Shown: positions 20,471 to 31,979 of the stretch, one piece after another
Numbering within the stretch: the first letter of the stretch is position 1
How the letters are laid out: each line of letters begins with the position of its first letter
Source: Pestalotiopsis fici W106-1
Taxonomy: Eukaryota; Ascomycota; Sordariomycetes; Amphisphaeriales; Sporocadaceae
Assembly (NCBI RefSeq): GCF_000516985.1
Contig: NW_006917093.1
Span: forward strand, 2,728,001-2,792,000
Direction of reading: 5' to 3'
DNA: 64,000 nucleotides
The notes under the pieces: generated by a model
The model's database searches: none
What the model was told of the DNA's origin: nothing
What the model saw: only the letters and a program-made list of their open reading frames with translations
Program-made: the position numbers and the translations under genes

Positions 20471-22033
20471 TTATGCCTTCATGTTATCTTTGATCTCCCC
20501 CTTGATCCTGGTGATGGTGCCGGCACCTCCGTACACAAGACCAGTATACACCATGGCCACGCTCGCGCCTGCGTTCAGAATCTCCAATGCCTGGCGACCG
20601 TTGGTGATGCCGCCAGTTGCAAAGATAACCTTCTGCTCATTTCCTGCTTGGGGTTGCGGCTGAGCTGGAGACTGAGGGGTGGCTGCTGCCTTCAAATCGT
20701 CCTCAACCATGCCCGTGACAGTGCCTTCGATACTTGCTATGCTAGCACTCGATGCCTCATCTTGCACGCTCTTCTGAATTGTGTCTGTGTGTGCAGCACT
20801 CAGGTAACTGCGTCCATCCAGCATTTTGCGGTATCTCTTGACTAGATTGAGCGTGCGATCAAACATCATCGGACCAGAGTAGCCACCAGTCTCGGCCAGA
20901 GTTGTTGCCTCTTGGGGCGTGACGGCGATACCAGGAGGTACAATGCCGTTGCGACGCTTGGTGGTGTTGCCAACAATGACACCGTCGACTCCACTTTCCC
21001 AGACGGCCTGAACAATACCCTCCATCTGAGTATCTTCCTCCTCGTCTGGCGAGACCTTGACCATGACCTTGGGGCTAGTCTTTCTGTCCACCTTTTTGGC
21101 CTCGTTGACCACAGCGCTGAGAATCCGGGTGAGCGGCTCAACTGCCTGCAGGTCTCTGAGTCCCGGCGTGTTTGGGCTAGACACGTTGACGACCAGGATA
21201 TCAGCATATGGAGCCAGTCTGCTCACGCAGTATGTGTAATCCCGAGCCACGGCCGCGACATCACCTTCGGGCGTGTCCTTGTTTTTTGCAATCTGCACGG
21301 CCAACAGCTTTCCCTCCCACAGACTTCCCGGGGGAACATGGGCATCGCCGTTGAGGACCTCCTCTTCGGTGAGGCCAACCGACTTGGCGAACAGACGAAC
21401 GCGGTTCCGGAGGGTCATGGCCATGTGATCAGCACCATGCGAGTTTAGACCATATCTGTTGATCAGGCCGTGGAGACCCGGAATTCGGAACATGCGCGGC
21501 TTTGCATTGCCAGGCTGGCCCAAGGGTGTGCATCCGCCGACCTCTACGACGGCAGCGCCGAGAGCAAACAGAGGGTCCGGGACCTCGGCGTGCTTGTCCA
21601 GGCCAGCAGAGATACCGATCGGGTTCGACAGCGGGTAGCCAAAGACGGACAATCCAAGAGAGGCATCGAGGGTCTTGGTTGCAGAGGAGCGTTCGCGAGG
21701 GTGCAGGTTCAGGCTGTAGAGCGTCTTCATTGTTGAGACGGCAACATTGTGTGCTTCTTCGGCATCAGGGTAGATGAGACGCAAGACCGGAGGAACCAGC
21801 CATTGGTGAAAGGAGGCTCTCGTATCCGTTCCATAAACGTAAGCAAGGTATCCTCCAGCGCCAATGATGGTCGTCAGTAGTATCGTCTTTGCTCGAGAGA
21901 CGGGTGCTGCCGCTGCCGCCGTTGAGGCGTGTCGTCTGCCAGGGAATTGCTGAGATAGAAGTTGCTGGCGGCTCAGAGTGAGAGAATTGAGCGTCCTAGG
22001 GGCGACCCTGGACGTGCGGAGGGTAGAGTTCAT
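20471..22033 (-). CDS. URA9: Dihydroorotate dehydrogenase, class 2, mitochondrial
   Basis: 520 aa, intronless from ATG 22033. Fourth step of pyrimidine synthesis: dihydroorotate to orotate with ubiquinone as acceptor, at the inner mitochondrial membrane. A basic, Ser/Arg-rich presequence is followed by one transmembrane helix (AKTILLTTIIGAGGYLAYVYG, about residues 45-65), as in membrane-bound class 2 enzymes. FMN-barrel motifs are present: VFGYPLSNPIGISAGLDKH, INRYGLNSHGAD, VNVSSPNTPGLRDLQ with the catalytic-base Ser region, MVKVSPD, GVIVGNTT, and ATGGITNGRQALEILNAGAS. A Ser/Ala/Gln-rich insertion of about 60 residues (around 410-470) interrupts the barrel before ATGGI; such insertions occur in fungal homologues. 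The symbol follows common fungal usage; pyrD would be equivalent. Confidence 0.93.
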   Translation of the reverse strand: MNSTLRTSRVAPRTLNSLTLSRQQLLSQQFPGRRHASTAAAAAPVSRAKTILLTTIIGAGGYLAYVYGTDTRASFHQWLVPPVLRLIYPDAEEAHNVAVSTMKTLYSLNLHPRERSSATKTLDASLGLSVFGYPLSNPIGISAGLDKHAEVPDPLFALGAAVVEVGGCTPLGQPGNAKPRMFRIPGLHGLINRYGLNSHGADHMAMTLRNRVRLFAKSVGLTEEEVLNGDAHVPPGSLWEGKLLAVQIAKNKDTPEGDVAAVARDYTYCVSRLAPYADILVVNVSSPNTPGLRDLQAVEPLTRILSAVVNEAKKVDRKTSPKVMVKVSPDEEEDTQMEGIVQAVWESGVDGVIVGNTTKRRNGIVPPGIAVTPQEATTLAETGGYSGPMMFDRTLNLVKRYRKMLDGRSYLSAAHTDTIQKSVQDEASSASIASIEGTVTGMVEDDLKAAATPQSPAQPQPQAGNEQKVIFATGGITNGRQALEILNAGASVAMVYTGLVYGGAGTITRIKGEIKDNMKA

Positions 22034-22420
22034 TGTGAGTGTCGCATGCTCTCGTGGCCGACACTCAATGGCTGTAAAGGCGCCAGTTGTGAAGCATGAA
22101 AGTCGCTCGAATCTGGAAATACTAGCTCGGAAAGGTACGAAGAGCCTTGGCGGCGTTGCTTGCAACGTGAATAGGTACGTAGTAGGTACTCTGTAGGTAG
22201 CGCAAACGGACCTGATCGCACAGAGCTAGATCTGTACCGTGCCCCGAGTCATGAATGCACGGTAGCGCTCAGGGTCTCCATCTCTTGCAACACTGCCAAT
22301 TTCCTTCAACCTGTCAACTTTTGGCCAATTCACCACTGTCACAGATTACAATCAACCAACACCAACAAGCGAGGATCGAGCCGCGGGGGTAATGGGCTTG
22401 TCAAGATCTAGTCACCCACC
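22034..22420. promoter_or_regulatory. Divergent promoter of DHODH and ALG10
   Basis: 387 bp between the two start codons. It contains a CCAAT box (about 22325-22329) and one copy of the dispersed 9-mer TACTCTGTA (22187-22195). An ATG at 22392 would open a short frame that overlaps the ALG10 start out of frame if it is in the transcript. Confidence 0.55.
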
Positions 22421-24351
22421 ATGTCTACCCTTAGCAAGAATATCGACTTGCTCTTGACGCCAACAGTCTTGCGTACAACCATTGCCGCAACAATCATTGG
22501 GCTCGCACTGTGCACAGATGTCGCAAAGGGACGGCCTGGATATTCGAGGTGGCAGCTGTGCAAGCAGTTTGCCCGTAACTACACAGCGCCTCTGGCTGTG
22601 CCGACAGTACTTGGGTTGTTTTGGCTGAACAATGTCAATCTCTTTGTCCCAAAACCATACATGGTGAGTTATTCTGGTTAAAGCTTCTAAAGCCTTATAA
22701 TCCACCAACTGATACGTATAAAATAGGATGAGATCTTCCACATACCTCAGGCTCAAGTCTATTGTGAAGGTAGACACACTCAATGGGATGACAAGATTAC
22801 TACACCACCAGGATTGTATGTGACGCACAAGTCTCAATCTTCTTGTTGTCAGCGGCTGACCGTCGCAGATACTACCTCAGTATCATCTGGGCTCGAGTCT
22901 TAGGTCATCCAGACTGCTCGGCGGAAACGCTCCGCCGGTTTAATGTCTTCGCTACAGCGCTCACAGCTGCTGTTGCTACAGCATGTCGCTCTACCATCGA
23001 AGGATCTTATCAGAAGAACAAGGACAGCTCCGTCTACTCCATCCATACGGGTATCAATATTGCCCTGTTCCCGGTGTTGTTCTTCTTCTCCGGCCTCTAC
23101 TACACAGATGTGATCTCGACCTGTGTTGTGCTTGTGGCATATCTAAACCATTTGTCGAGAACAAAGCAAGGCTCAGCTGGTATTTCCTTGACAAGTGACC
23201 TCTACACAATACTCTTGGGAGTGCTTGCCCTATGCATGCGCCAAACCAACGTGTTCTGGGTCGTGGTGTACATGGGGGGCCTCGAGGCTGTACAGGCCAT
23301 CCGGGACCTGCCTGTCAGTCATGAAAACACTGTTCTCGACACATGGGCCAAACAAGCAAAATTCTTCGTATACAGATCATCTATTGGCGACATTCATGAC
23401 ACCTCGCTCGAGGATGCCTGGCCAGAAGACCTTGTACTCTGTCTTCTCAGCATTGGTATCGCAGCCGTGTTCAACGTTGGGCGTGTTTTACGCCGAGTGT
23501 TCCCCCACATTGCCATTGTCGCCCTCTTTGCGGGCTTCGTCATGTGGAATGGGGGCGTCGTGCTTGGGGACAAGACAAATCATGTGGCGACGCTTCACCT
23601 GGCGCAGATGCTCTACATCTGGCCCCTCTTCGCTTTTTTTTCAGCTCCCATATTCCTGCCCCAGGTGCTTCACTTACTGGTTACTGTTCAGAAGTATATA
23701 ACTTCTCGCAACACTGTGAAGCCATCCAAGACTTCAGGCCAATCGAAAAGCAGTTCTCAGCCAGAGATCAACTATCTTGGCATCTGCCTTTCAGCTCTGG
23801 CACTGGTAGGAGCAACCATGGTCGCTGCGCTGATTGTCCACTTAAACACCATCATTCACCCTTTCACTTTGGCAGATAACCGCCATTACATGTTTTACGT
23901 CTTCCGGTACAGCGTTATGCGCGGTCCCGTCGTTCGCCTCCTGCTAGCCCCAGTGTACGTCTTTTGTGCCGTCTTGGTCTGGACATCTCTATATCGACTC
24001 AAACCACAGAGTCCCTCAACGGCTCCAATCATAAGAGCCAACTCCGCTGCTACGGGGGTACCGACGTCGCAGGTCCTCATCCTACTTCTCACCACTACAC
24101 TGAGTCTGATGACGGCACCCCTTGTTGAGCCGCGATATTTTATCCTTCCTTGGATATTTTGGCGTCTATCAGTGCCACAACGCACAAATCAACGACGAGG
24201 TGGCTGGGATTGGTCCCTAGCTTTGGAGTCGTCATGGTTTCTGGCGGTAAACGCCGTCTTGATGTACATTTTTCTTGCCCGGCCTTATATCTGGAAGACA
24301 GACGATGGGCAAATACTAGATGGCGGCAATGTCCAACGGTTTATGTGGTAA
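22421..24351 (+). CDS. ALG10: Dolichyl-P-Glc:Glc2Man9GlcNAc2-PP-dolichol alpha-1,2-glucosyltransferase, 3 exons
   Basis: Exons 22421-22663, 22727-22815 and 22869-24351 give 604 aa. ALG10/DIE2 adds the terminal alpha-1,2 glucose to the lipid-linked oligosaccharide in the ER lumen, the last step before transfer to proteins by oligosaccharyltransferase. After intron removal the family signature is intact: [34 protein letters not shown], with the acidic pair expected for a GT-C type enzyme at the first lumenal loop. About a dozen hydrophobic helices follow, with [12 protein letters not shown] near residue 445, another conserved ALG10 element, and EPRYFILPW near the C-terminus. Length is slightly above yeast Alg10 (525 aa). 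Divergently transcribed from the DHODH gene. Confidence 0.93.
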
Positions 24352-26361
24352 TGAAGCATTCGTCGATTTGGCATCATAGACTTTGTATTAGGGTATGTAA
24401 ATACCAAGCACGAAGACGTGGAAGCAGCCTGAGTCATGGTTAGAGTTGAACTCGTGTCACGAACACAATGAACAACCTTCAGCCACTTGGAATCATAACA
24501 AAGTTGTGATAACCACGGAGTGGCTTGTAAAATAAAACGAGAAATAAAACGATAGCCACAGGGCTTCATGTTTGAATACCAGTATATAGAGAATATGTTC
24601 CACGGCGCGGCAGAGTAACATTAGTCACACTCAATTGTAAGGCTTCTCCAAGTTCACAGTATCCAAAAAATGGTTTCGTTGTTGTATAACAACAATATTC
24701 CGTCACTCATTCCTGGCCTCTCGTATGAAGAAGTGAAACTATGATTGCCTCTCGAATTACTGTAAGTAATATCATTTACAGCCCAGCGACATTCTTGGTT
24801 AGTCAATACCATGTAAACGCAGGTCCGGTGCATGTCGAGTCAGTAGTAGCAATGAATATCCCCAATCTAGAATAATGGAGGATCAGTCCAGCAAAAGTAT
24901 GAACGGGAACGACTGCATTGTCCCTGCTCAAGCACGAGAATATACTCTTCCTCGGAAAAGGCAGATGTCCTGACAAAGATTACCTACACTCCCTAGACTG
25001 TAACAGTCCCTAATAATATACACATAGTTCTTTGCGGAACCTTTCCTTCTGGCACAAGGCCTGCCTCGGTTATGTAGGGCAGTGACACTGGAGTCACGCG
25101 CCTCGGGTCTCGCTGGTTCAACCCAGATCAAAGATGTCTGGATATTTCCCACACACTCTCCTCACTTGGCATGAAATCAAGGAACAGGAGGCACAACTTT
25201 GCAAGCACCGGCAACCACTTCAAATGCAACCTACCAAATCCATATACTTTAAGCTTTAAGCTGTGCCATAAGAAGCTGATGCTCTGGCACATACTTTGTT
25301 TGTACATTTGCATAAACTGCCTAGAACTGATCAGGATGCCCACGACTACATAAGTGCTTATTACACACACACGCACGCGCGGGACGACTACCAAGGCCCG
25401 GGGCGAGCGGCAGCAGCTAAGCAGCCCGGTAACGGCCGAGCGCAGCGCGGGGAAAGAGTCTCCCCAGGTTTATTAGGTTCCCCCGTAATCAAGCATTAGC
25501 CCAAGAGGATCAGCCCAGCTCTCCATTTTGTCCCCTCCTCTCGAGTCTCTCCTCCCCCTACCAAGCCTTGAGTTCACTGGTAAGCGACAGCCTACAGCAA
25601 CTGTAGGTACAGGGTCTACCTGAAACTAAGGCCCTATTCAGCTCATTTTCAGTTGCTCTTGCTGGGTGGCTTTGGTTCAGGTCGCCCGTCATTGGCCGGA
25701 CATGAGTAAGTGATGTGCAGCTGCAGCGCGACGTCAGCCCATCGATCGGGAATTTCGCTGTCTCCATCGTCTCCTTTGGTCGTCTAACGTCCCAAGAAGC
25801 CTGGACTGTCCGGCACACCACCCAATAACCCGCCCAAGCAAAGCACGTACTACTCCTACCACACCACATCTTAAAAGGCGACCATAACCGAGATTTCCCA
25901 CACACGTATAGATCCCGGGACAAGCGACATAATAGCGCATACATACTTTGGAAGCAACTTGTCGAGAAAATCAAATAACGAGACGACAGTTCAAAGGGTA
26001 AACGACTCTTTAAACCTCGAGGAGAGCAAGCCACTCGCTGTGCACGCCCCTGGCCCCGTAACCAGATCGATCACCTGGACGATTGTACGGAGATCCTCGG
26101 GTCGACGGAGCTTGCGATCACAAGCCGCGGACCAGCGACAGGAGAGGAAGACATTTGCAACAACGACCAACAACGTACGCTTTAGCGACCCTCTCTATAT
26201 CGCATACAAAGGGATCTCCTTTGAAAAAAGTCGGCCAAGTAGTGCAAAGAGATCTTCGGCGATTAATCACATTTCGCAACCCCTAAAGGAGTCATAGACT
26301 TTCAACTTGAGCGAACAAGCCAAAGCGAGAGAAGGTGGAAGATTACAAAATAATAACGACG
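24352..26361. other. 2-kb gene-free interval and long leader of the next gene
   Basis: No coding region is supported. It includes a GC-rich patch around 25380-25465 with a short rRNA-like string (see findings), an (AC)-type run at 25367-25378, and from about 25790 onward sequence that could be the long 5' leader of the small low-complexity protein. The open frame 25959-26297 starts from TTG and I do not call it. Confidence 0.5.
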
Positions 26362-26907
26362 ATGCCGTCGTCACAACGCCCCTTTTTACTCTCCTCCTTC
26401 TTCGCCGTCTTCAGGCAACAACCGCCATCCGCGCTATCAGCCTCATCACAACCCAACAAGACGACGCATCACTCCCACCTACAGACCTCGACAGGGGGCA
26501 CGGCTGCAACTTCTAGTGCCTGCGCCCGGCCGATCTCGACATCAACTGCAGCGGCGGCAGCAGCAGCGGCATCGTCCTCTTCTGCAGATCACTGCCCACC
26601 GCCGACATCCACGACGCCGCAACGGTCCAGCGTCATCAATCAAATCCCCATCCACAGCCCCCGCGCGCATCACCACCACCATCATCACCACGGCGGAGTA
26701 CCGATACCCGGGGCCGCTACTGGCAGTCCAGGTGGACGGCGCCGCGGCAGCGATAGCAGCAGCGAGGGCTTCCGGGATGTCATCGGCGGCGACAAGTGGT
26801 ATATCGGCGGCCGGACCGCGGGCGGCGAGGAAAAGTTCTTCAAGCTGGGTGTCGTAAGGAGGATTAAGAGTAATGACCGGCTGAGTTTGGATCGTCTAAG
26901 TCTATGA
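26362..26907 (+). CDS. Small low-complexity protein with RLSLDRLSL tail
   Basis: 181 aa from ATG 26362; the frame extends upstream only through a GTG. I cannot assign a function. The first 120 residues are low complexity: Ser/Thr/Pro-rich with runs of eight Ala, four Ser and eight His. The last 55 residues look like a real conserved module: GFRDVIGGDKWYIGGRT, then GEEKFFKLGVVRR and the repeated tail DRLSLDRLSL ending exactly at the stop. Two R-L-S repeats and RRIKS are candidate basophilic kinase sites. I recall similar short Pezizomycotina proteins ending in RLSLDRLSL, but that is memory, not a search. No signal peptide or membrane segment is evident. Likely cytosolic or nuclear regulator; role unknown. 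Confidence 0.7.
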   Translation: MPSSQRPFLLSSFFAVFRQQPPSALSASSQPNKTTHHSHLQTSTGGTAATSSACARPISTSTAAAAAAAASSSSADHCPPPTSTTPQRSSVINQIPIHSPRAHHHHHHHHGGVPIPGAATGSPGGRRRGSDSSSEGFRDVIGGDKWYIGGRTAGGEEKFFKLGVVRRIKSNDRLSLDRLSL

Positions 26908-27819
26908 TGAAACAGCCCGAACGTGGATCTCGGGGAAAGGGGAAGCATGCAGAATTAAAACGGAACGAGGCCAGAGGATGGGTCATCTTCAACTCAAAGG
27001 AACAGGGGTCCCTTTGACAACGGCGTTTAGAAAGAACATCTACCATGGTGTCACGAGAGACAAACTTTGCTGCTTTTGATTATGGGCGTTTTGGGCGGGA
27101 CTTTTGGTTAGGGACGGCGCTTTGCATTCAGGCCTGTGAGCCAGAATGGACCTCAAACTGGGACAGAGGACGACGATCAGGGAATGATCGTACACTCGAT
27201 GAACCAAGAAAAGTACCACCTCGCTTCGTGCCTCGTGTGCTACTGCTGTTGTTTTTGTTGCTTTTGGGTCATGATGAGAAACGACTAGGAAAACAAAAAC
27301 AAAGTATCTTGGGGGTACCAATATCGATATTATATATGGATAGTACATATTTTACCTAACAAACAAATATATGAAAATATACTGAGATAATTCAAGATAA
27401 CGAGCTCAGATTGGTACATAAAGCTCAGGCGCAAAGGTACTATGATGACCCGATATGGCGATATCAACTGTACGTGTAAAACAACGGAGCAACTTCATAT
27501 CGTAAAATGCTTAGTTAGCTAGAAGAACTGTACGTATCAATCTGAGCTCGTTATCTTGAATGATCTAAAGACGCCATTTTGGCAGAATCAATCATTTTTA
27601 CAGAAGTACAAGTACGCTTCAACCATCATGGTGAGTCAACCAAGATCAAAAGAAACACAACATTTTCAATTAATCCACTTTATTTCATTGCCTTTAATCT
27701 TGATAAAAGCACATCATCATGCCTGGTCGAGTTAACCTCCGTAAACCCGTGGCCTTTTCCAGGTAGCTTTTTTTGCCATAAAAAAACAAAATATGTCAAT
27801 AGTTATGGTCCAACGCCAT
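26908..27819. other. Convergent spacer with an inverted-repeat element
   Basis: About 910 bp between the small low-complexity gene and the SEC27 stop codon. AT-rich from 27290 on. Apart from the long hairpin at 27386-27565, nothing is recognised. Confidence 0.55.
27386..27565. repeat. Inverted repeat, 28-nt arms, 124-nt spacer
   Basis: The arm at 27386-27413 and the arm at 27538-27565 are reverse complements over 28 nt with one mismatch; the inner 24 nt (ATTCAAGATAACGAGCTCAG and four more) match perfectly. Pairing can be extended imperfectly inward past GTAC. It could be a short MITE, though I see no clear target duplication, or a structured 3' element of the neighbouring gene. Confidence 0.75.
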
Positions 27820-30501
27820 TTACTCTTCGTCTTCCTCAGCAGCCTCTTCCTCCTCTTCAGCAGCTTCGGCTTCAGCTTCAGCTTCCGCTTCGGCCTCCTC
27901 TTCGACTTCCATTGCTGCGACACCATTGGTCTCATCGCTGACGGCACCACCTTCTTGCTCCAGCTTCAGCCACTCTTCCCATTCTGGGAACAGCTCTTCA
28001 TCTTCAACCGGCACACCAATCGTCTTGGCAACTCTGGCCTTCTTGTTCTTCTCGAGGCTCTCCTTCCAGCCTTGTACCGTTTCAGGAGCAAGACTTGGCT
28101 TGTATGTTTGGGCAGTGAAGACAGCTTCGGTGTAGCGGTTGGTCTTGGTCATGATCTTGATGGCACCCTCGACATCGCCGAGACTCCACTTGGCCAAGTG
28201 AGCCAGATTGTTCACGCCCGCCTCTTCGGCGAGTTCGGCCAGCTTGGCAAGACCCTCGCGGTCGCAAGTACTGGTGTAAATAAGAAGCAGGTTGCCAAGA
28301 TCCTTGCCACTGATAAAACATTCTGTGGCGAGAGGAATGTTCCAGTTGGTCAAGGCAGCATCACCAACAGCCTTCCACTTGTGCTCAACGTCGGCTTCCC
28401 TTGCCAGCTCAAGCGCAATCTCGAGTTGGTGGAGAGAAAGAGCCAAGTCAAACTTGTGCTCAGGATCCGTGGCTACTTCCAAGGCCAACTCCTTGTGACC
28501 CTGGCCCTCAAGGAACCGAGCAATCTTGTTCAGTTGATCTTGGGGAATGGACGGCAGAAGCTCAGCCGCCGTCTCCATGTCGTCTCTTAGCACAAGAGTC
28601 TGGTACTCCAGCACAGGCAGAGAAAGACCGAAGGAGGTGACATTGACGTCCTTGTCAGCCAAGTAGACTCTAGAATCGCGCTGGATGTAGCCAAGAATGT
28701 ACAAGGGGTTGTCCGAGTGTGAGACGGTATATGTCTGGTCGCCCACCAAGTAGTTGAGGCGGTTGGTGTTGTTTGTGTATACAAACACGTCGCCGACCCA
28801 CTCTCCAGTTCGTACACTCTCGGCAATATCGGTGATCACCTCGAAAGCAGCCTCGACACCATCCTCATCGACGTCTCCAGCTTGGACAGCCTCGACGTAT
28901 GCGTCTCTGGAAAAGCGGAGGACATAGAAAGTATCCTCGCAAGCCAGAGCAACCAGCTCTCCGCTGTCAGACCAGTACACCTGCTTGGGTTCCACCTCAA
29001 TGCGACGCACAAGGCCACCAGTGGCCCAATCGTAGAAACTCACACCACCAGCACCCTTGACACCAAGCAGAAGGCCTCCAGTGAGACCGTCGGCCTGGAA
29101 GGGAATGTCAAGTCCGCCCGTCTTCTCAACAAAGTTTTTGAAAACCTTGACGCTGGTGGGCGATTCTCGAATAGCAAAGTCGTTGCTGTTATCTTTGGAT
29201 GCCCACACAAAATCCAGCGCGCTACCAAAGGCCTTGTTTCTCCATGCCAGAGCAGTGTAGATAATATATTCGTTGTCTCCGCAGACAGCAACAAATCTGC
29301 CATTGGGCGAGTGGACCAGCGTGGTGGGAAAGATTTCGCATGTGCCAAGCTCCTTGGTTGGCAGCGTAATAGGCGTGTTGTCCTTGATAGAAGCATCTCC
29401 TCCCCTAATGACCGAGGACAGAACCTCGTTGTGGCGTGCCCAAATGATCTTGCCTGAGCCGTCCATGGAAACAGAGGGCTCCTCCTTTCCGAGCTTGACA
29501 ACAACGGCGCCATCGTCGAAACCAACAGCAACACCTTGCTTGCCCTTTTGCGATGACACACACCAAGCACGCTCTAGGCCATAGTTGAGCGACTGCTCGA
29601 AGCGATATGTGTTGGCATTCCAGCTATCATTTCTGTCAGCATTCACGTTTTGTAAGCAAGTTCCCAAGCCAACCTACAGTCTAAGTGTGCCGTCCTCGGA
29701 ACCCGAAAGGATAATGGGGAGTTCTGGGTGGTATATGGCAAAGGAGACATTGTTTGTGTGTCCCTCGAGTGTGGCGATCAGCGACTTTGTAGTGTAGTCC
29801 CAGACCTTGATCGTCCGATCATCGGAACAAGTCAGGATGTGCGGTCGGTCGGAATGAGGGTAGTAATCAACGGCGTTGACACCCTTAGCCTCGTGAGCCT
29901 CGATGGTAAAGTTGGCAGTCGAGGAGCCCAGACTCCAGATCTTAACCGTCCGGTCCAAACAGGCAGACGCAAAGGTATTTGTGTCTTTGGGGTTTATGCT
30001 GAGGTCCATGACATAGTGGGAATGTCCTTCGAATCTGTGAAACAGAAATACGTCAGCATATGATTTTGTGTGGTCTGGCGATTCTCATATCACGTACGTC
30101 CTGATGCATTTCCATCCCTGGCTCCAGTCGAAGCACTTTATCGTCATGTCATCGGAAGCTGTCAGAACGAAAGGCTGTGTGGGGTGGACGGCAATGGCTC
30201 GAATGTAATCAGGGTGAGCTTCGAAGCTGGTGATCTTCTCCGAGGTGTTGTAGTTGTAGACTCGCGCCTGAAAGTCATCGGAACCGCAAATGAAGTAGTT
30301 CTTGCGCGCAATGAAGCGACCAGCTCGCACCGGGACATCTGTGACTTCAAAGCTCTTGACGATCTGCTGTGTCTCGTAGCTCCAAATGTGGACATGACCA
30401 GAGTAGAGTGTGGTCAGAATCCATGGCTCTGTAGGATGAAAGTCACAGCCCTTTACTCGCTCGCTGCGAGCAAACAGCTGTCGCTTAACGTCGAGCTTCA
30501 T
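27820..30501 (-). CDS. SEC27: Coatomer (COPI) beta' subunit, 3 exons
   Basis: Exons 30501-30098, 30034-29678 and 29632-27820 give 857 aa, close to yeast Sec27 (889) and human COPB2 (906). Structural subunit of the COPI coat that drives Golgi-to-ER retrograde transport. It starts with the family sequence [27 protein letters not shown]. The N-terminal WD40 propeller is obvious: VHIWSYE, ARVYNYN, IKCFDW, VKIWSLG, IKVWDYT, with HPxxP repeats between. A second propeller and the coatomer WD-associated alpha-solenoid follow ([35 protein letters not shown]). The tail is a long Glu/Ala repeat ([15 protein letters not shown]), a low-complexity end typical of fungal versions. Housekeeping and essential in yeast. 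Confidence 0.95.
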
Positions 30502-31979
30502 GTTGGCGAACTCAATGGCAAGGAGTCGGAATTAGACAGGTGTTTGTTCTGTGTCCTCAGAAAGTGGTCGGTCGCATGAATGGGGGGGTACACGAGGTAG
30601 AGGACCACGAGGTCCCTTTCAAGTATCTTGTCGGCCGGCAACAGAACTTCTTTCCAGAGACTGTTGCGGATTGGCGAATGGGCGGAGATGTGGATGTCGT
30701 GGTGTTTCTCCTAATGCCCGAAAGCTGCCTGTATGTAGGTAATTCGAAGTGGCTCGTAGTCAATCCCTGGGTAAGGTCCGCAGCCCACAGCCATCAATGA
30801 ATGAATGGGCTGGATTGGAATAGGACACCTCACTGAGCAATTGTGCCCCACAAATTTTGTCTGTCGCAGACAGCCTTCCCAGCTGCGCCAGGGGTCTGCC
30901 CATTGAGCTTGAAAAGGCCATTGGTTCTTCCAATGGCCTAGAGGTGGGGGTGCACAGAGCTGCCCCTTATTGATGGCTGACAGCTGCCAGGTCAAGCTTG
31001 ACGGAAAGCCACCACTTGGTGCAGAGTACTCTGTAAAATATGACTTTCTCAAGCACTCGAGGTGCTCCTTCGATTAATACATGGCATATGTTTCTATGAA
31101 ATTTTTTTTTTTGGGAGGGATATAAAACATTTGAATGGAAAGTTGGTTCTCATTCGAGTTTCTGATAATAAAGTAATTATTATAAATCATCCTTATTGAC
31201 CTAATAAGAAAGCACATAGAACATTGCAATCGAAACTAGTTATCACCAATACTCCTTGCAACAGCTAGCAGCCAGGGAATGACAAGCCGCTCTGGACTAT
31301 AAATAATAATACATCATTGCAACTAGAACACAATGCTGGACCATTTCAATGGATAGACATGGAAAGTATTTGACTGAAACCATGGAATCTACAGACTTGT
31401 TTAGTTGTCTCGATTCGGAAATTGATAATTAATTCACAAATCCAACCATCACCATTGCATTGAGGTGAGGGCTGCTCACAAAAGCGAACTGGATTGAACC
31501 AAGATTGACCGCTCCTAGGAAGTCTGGGGTCCATTCATGCTATGTTTGTTTTGTTGTACATACTTCACGTTGGCTAACCGAGTTCAATCTTGATACTGGA
31601 GGCTTAATCAAAGAGTGCACAACGATCACAACGCCAGTCTCATTACATGGCACTTTAAGACATTTACTACATGCAGCGCTATGGGACAAGTCACAATCAC
31701 AAATGTTAAAAAGCGTAGAGTTGTTCTGAAAGTCTTTTTTCTCATTCATCAAGTGTCGCCAACCCTATAGTGGGGGCTTTATCTCACTTGTATCTATGGC
31801 CTTTTTACTTGGTAGGCACTGTACCAAGCAACCCAAATGCAATCCATTGACCCTTGTCCGGTATCATACACGAACGCCTTTATCCGATACGCCTTGCTGA
31901 TCATGTCTCATGCGAAAAGAAAAGTCGAGAAAGTTGAAAAGAGCAGTGCAGTGAAGGAGCACTACAGTTTGGCCGCGAT
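30502..31979. other. 1.5-kb gene-free interval upstream of SEC27
   Basis: No coding region supported. It contains a perfect CCAAT-bearing hairpin at 30916-30938, one copy of the 9-mer TACTCTGTA (31027-31035) and AT-rich DNA from 31080 to 31450. The SEC27 promoter must lie near the left end. Confidence 0.55.
30916..30938. promoter_or_regulatory. Perfect 9-bp palindromic hairpin with CCAAT on both arms
   Basis: GGCCATTGG, loop TTCTT, CCAATGGCC. Each arm contains a CCAAT box on one strand, so it is a natural candidate for a CCAAT-binding complex pair or a small cruciform. It lies 415 bp upstream of the SEC27 start. Confidence 0.4.

Noticed and set aside
25959..26297. 112-codon open frame before the low-complexity protein
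   Set aside because: Begins with TTG; most likely leader sequence.
27793..28590. 265-aa plus-strand open frame
   Set aside because: It is the antisense shadow of the Glu-rich SEC27 C-terminus.
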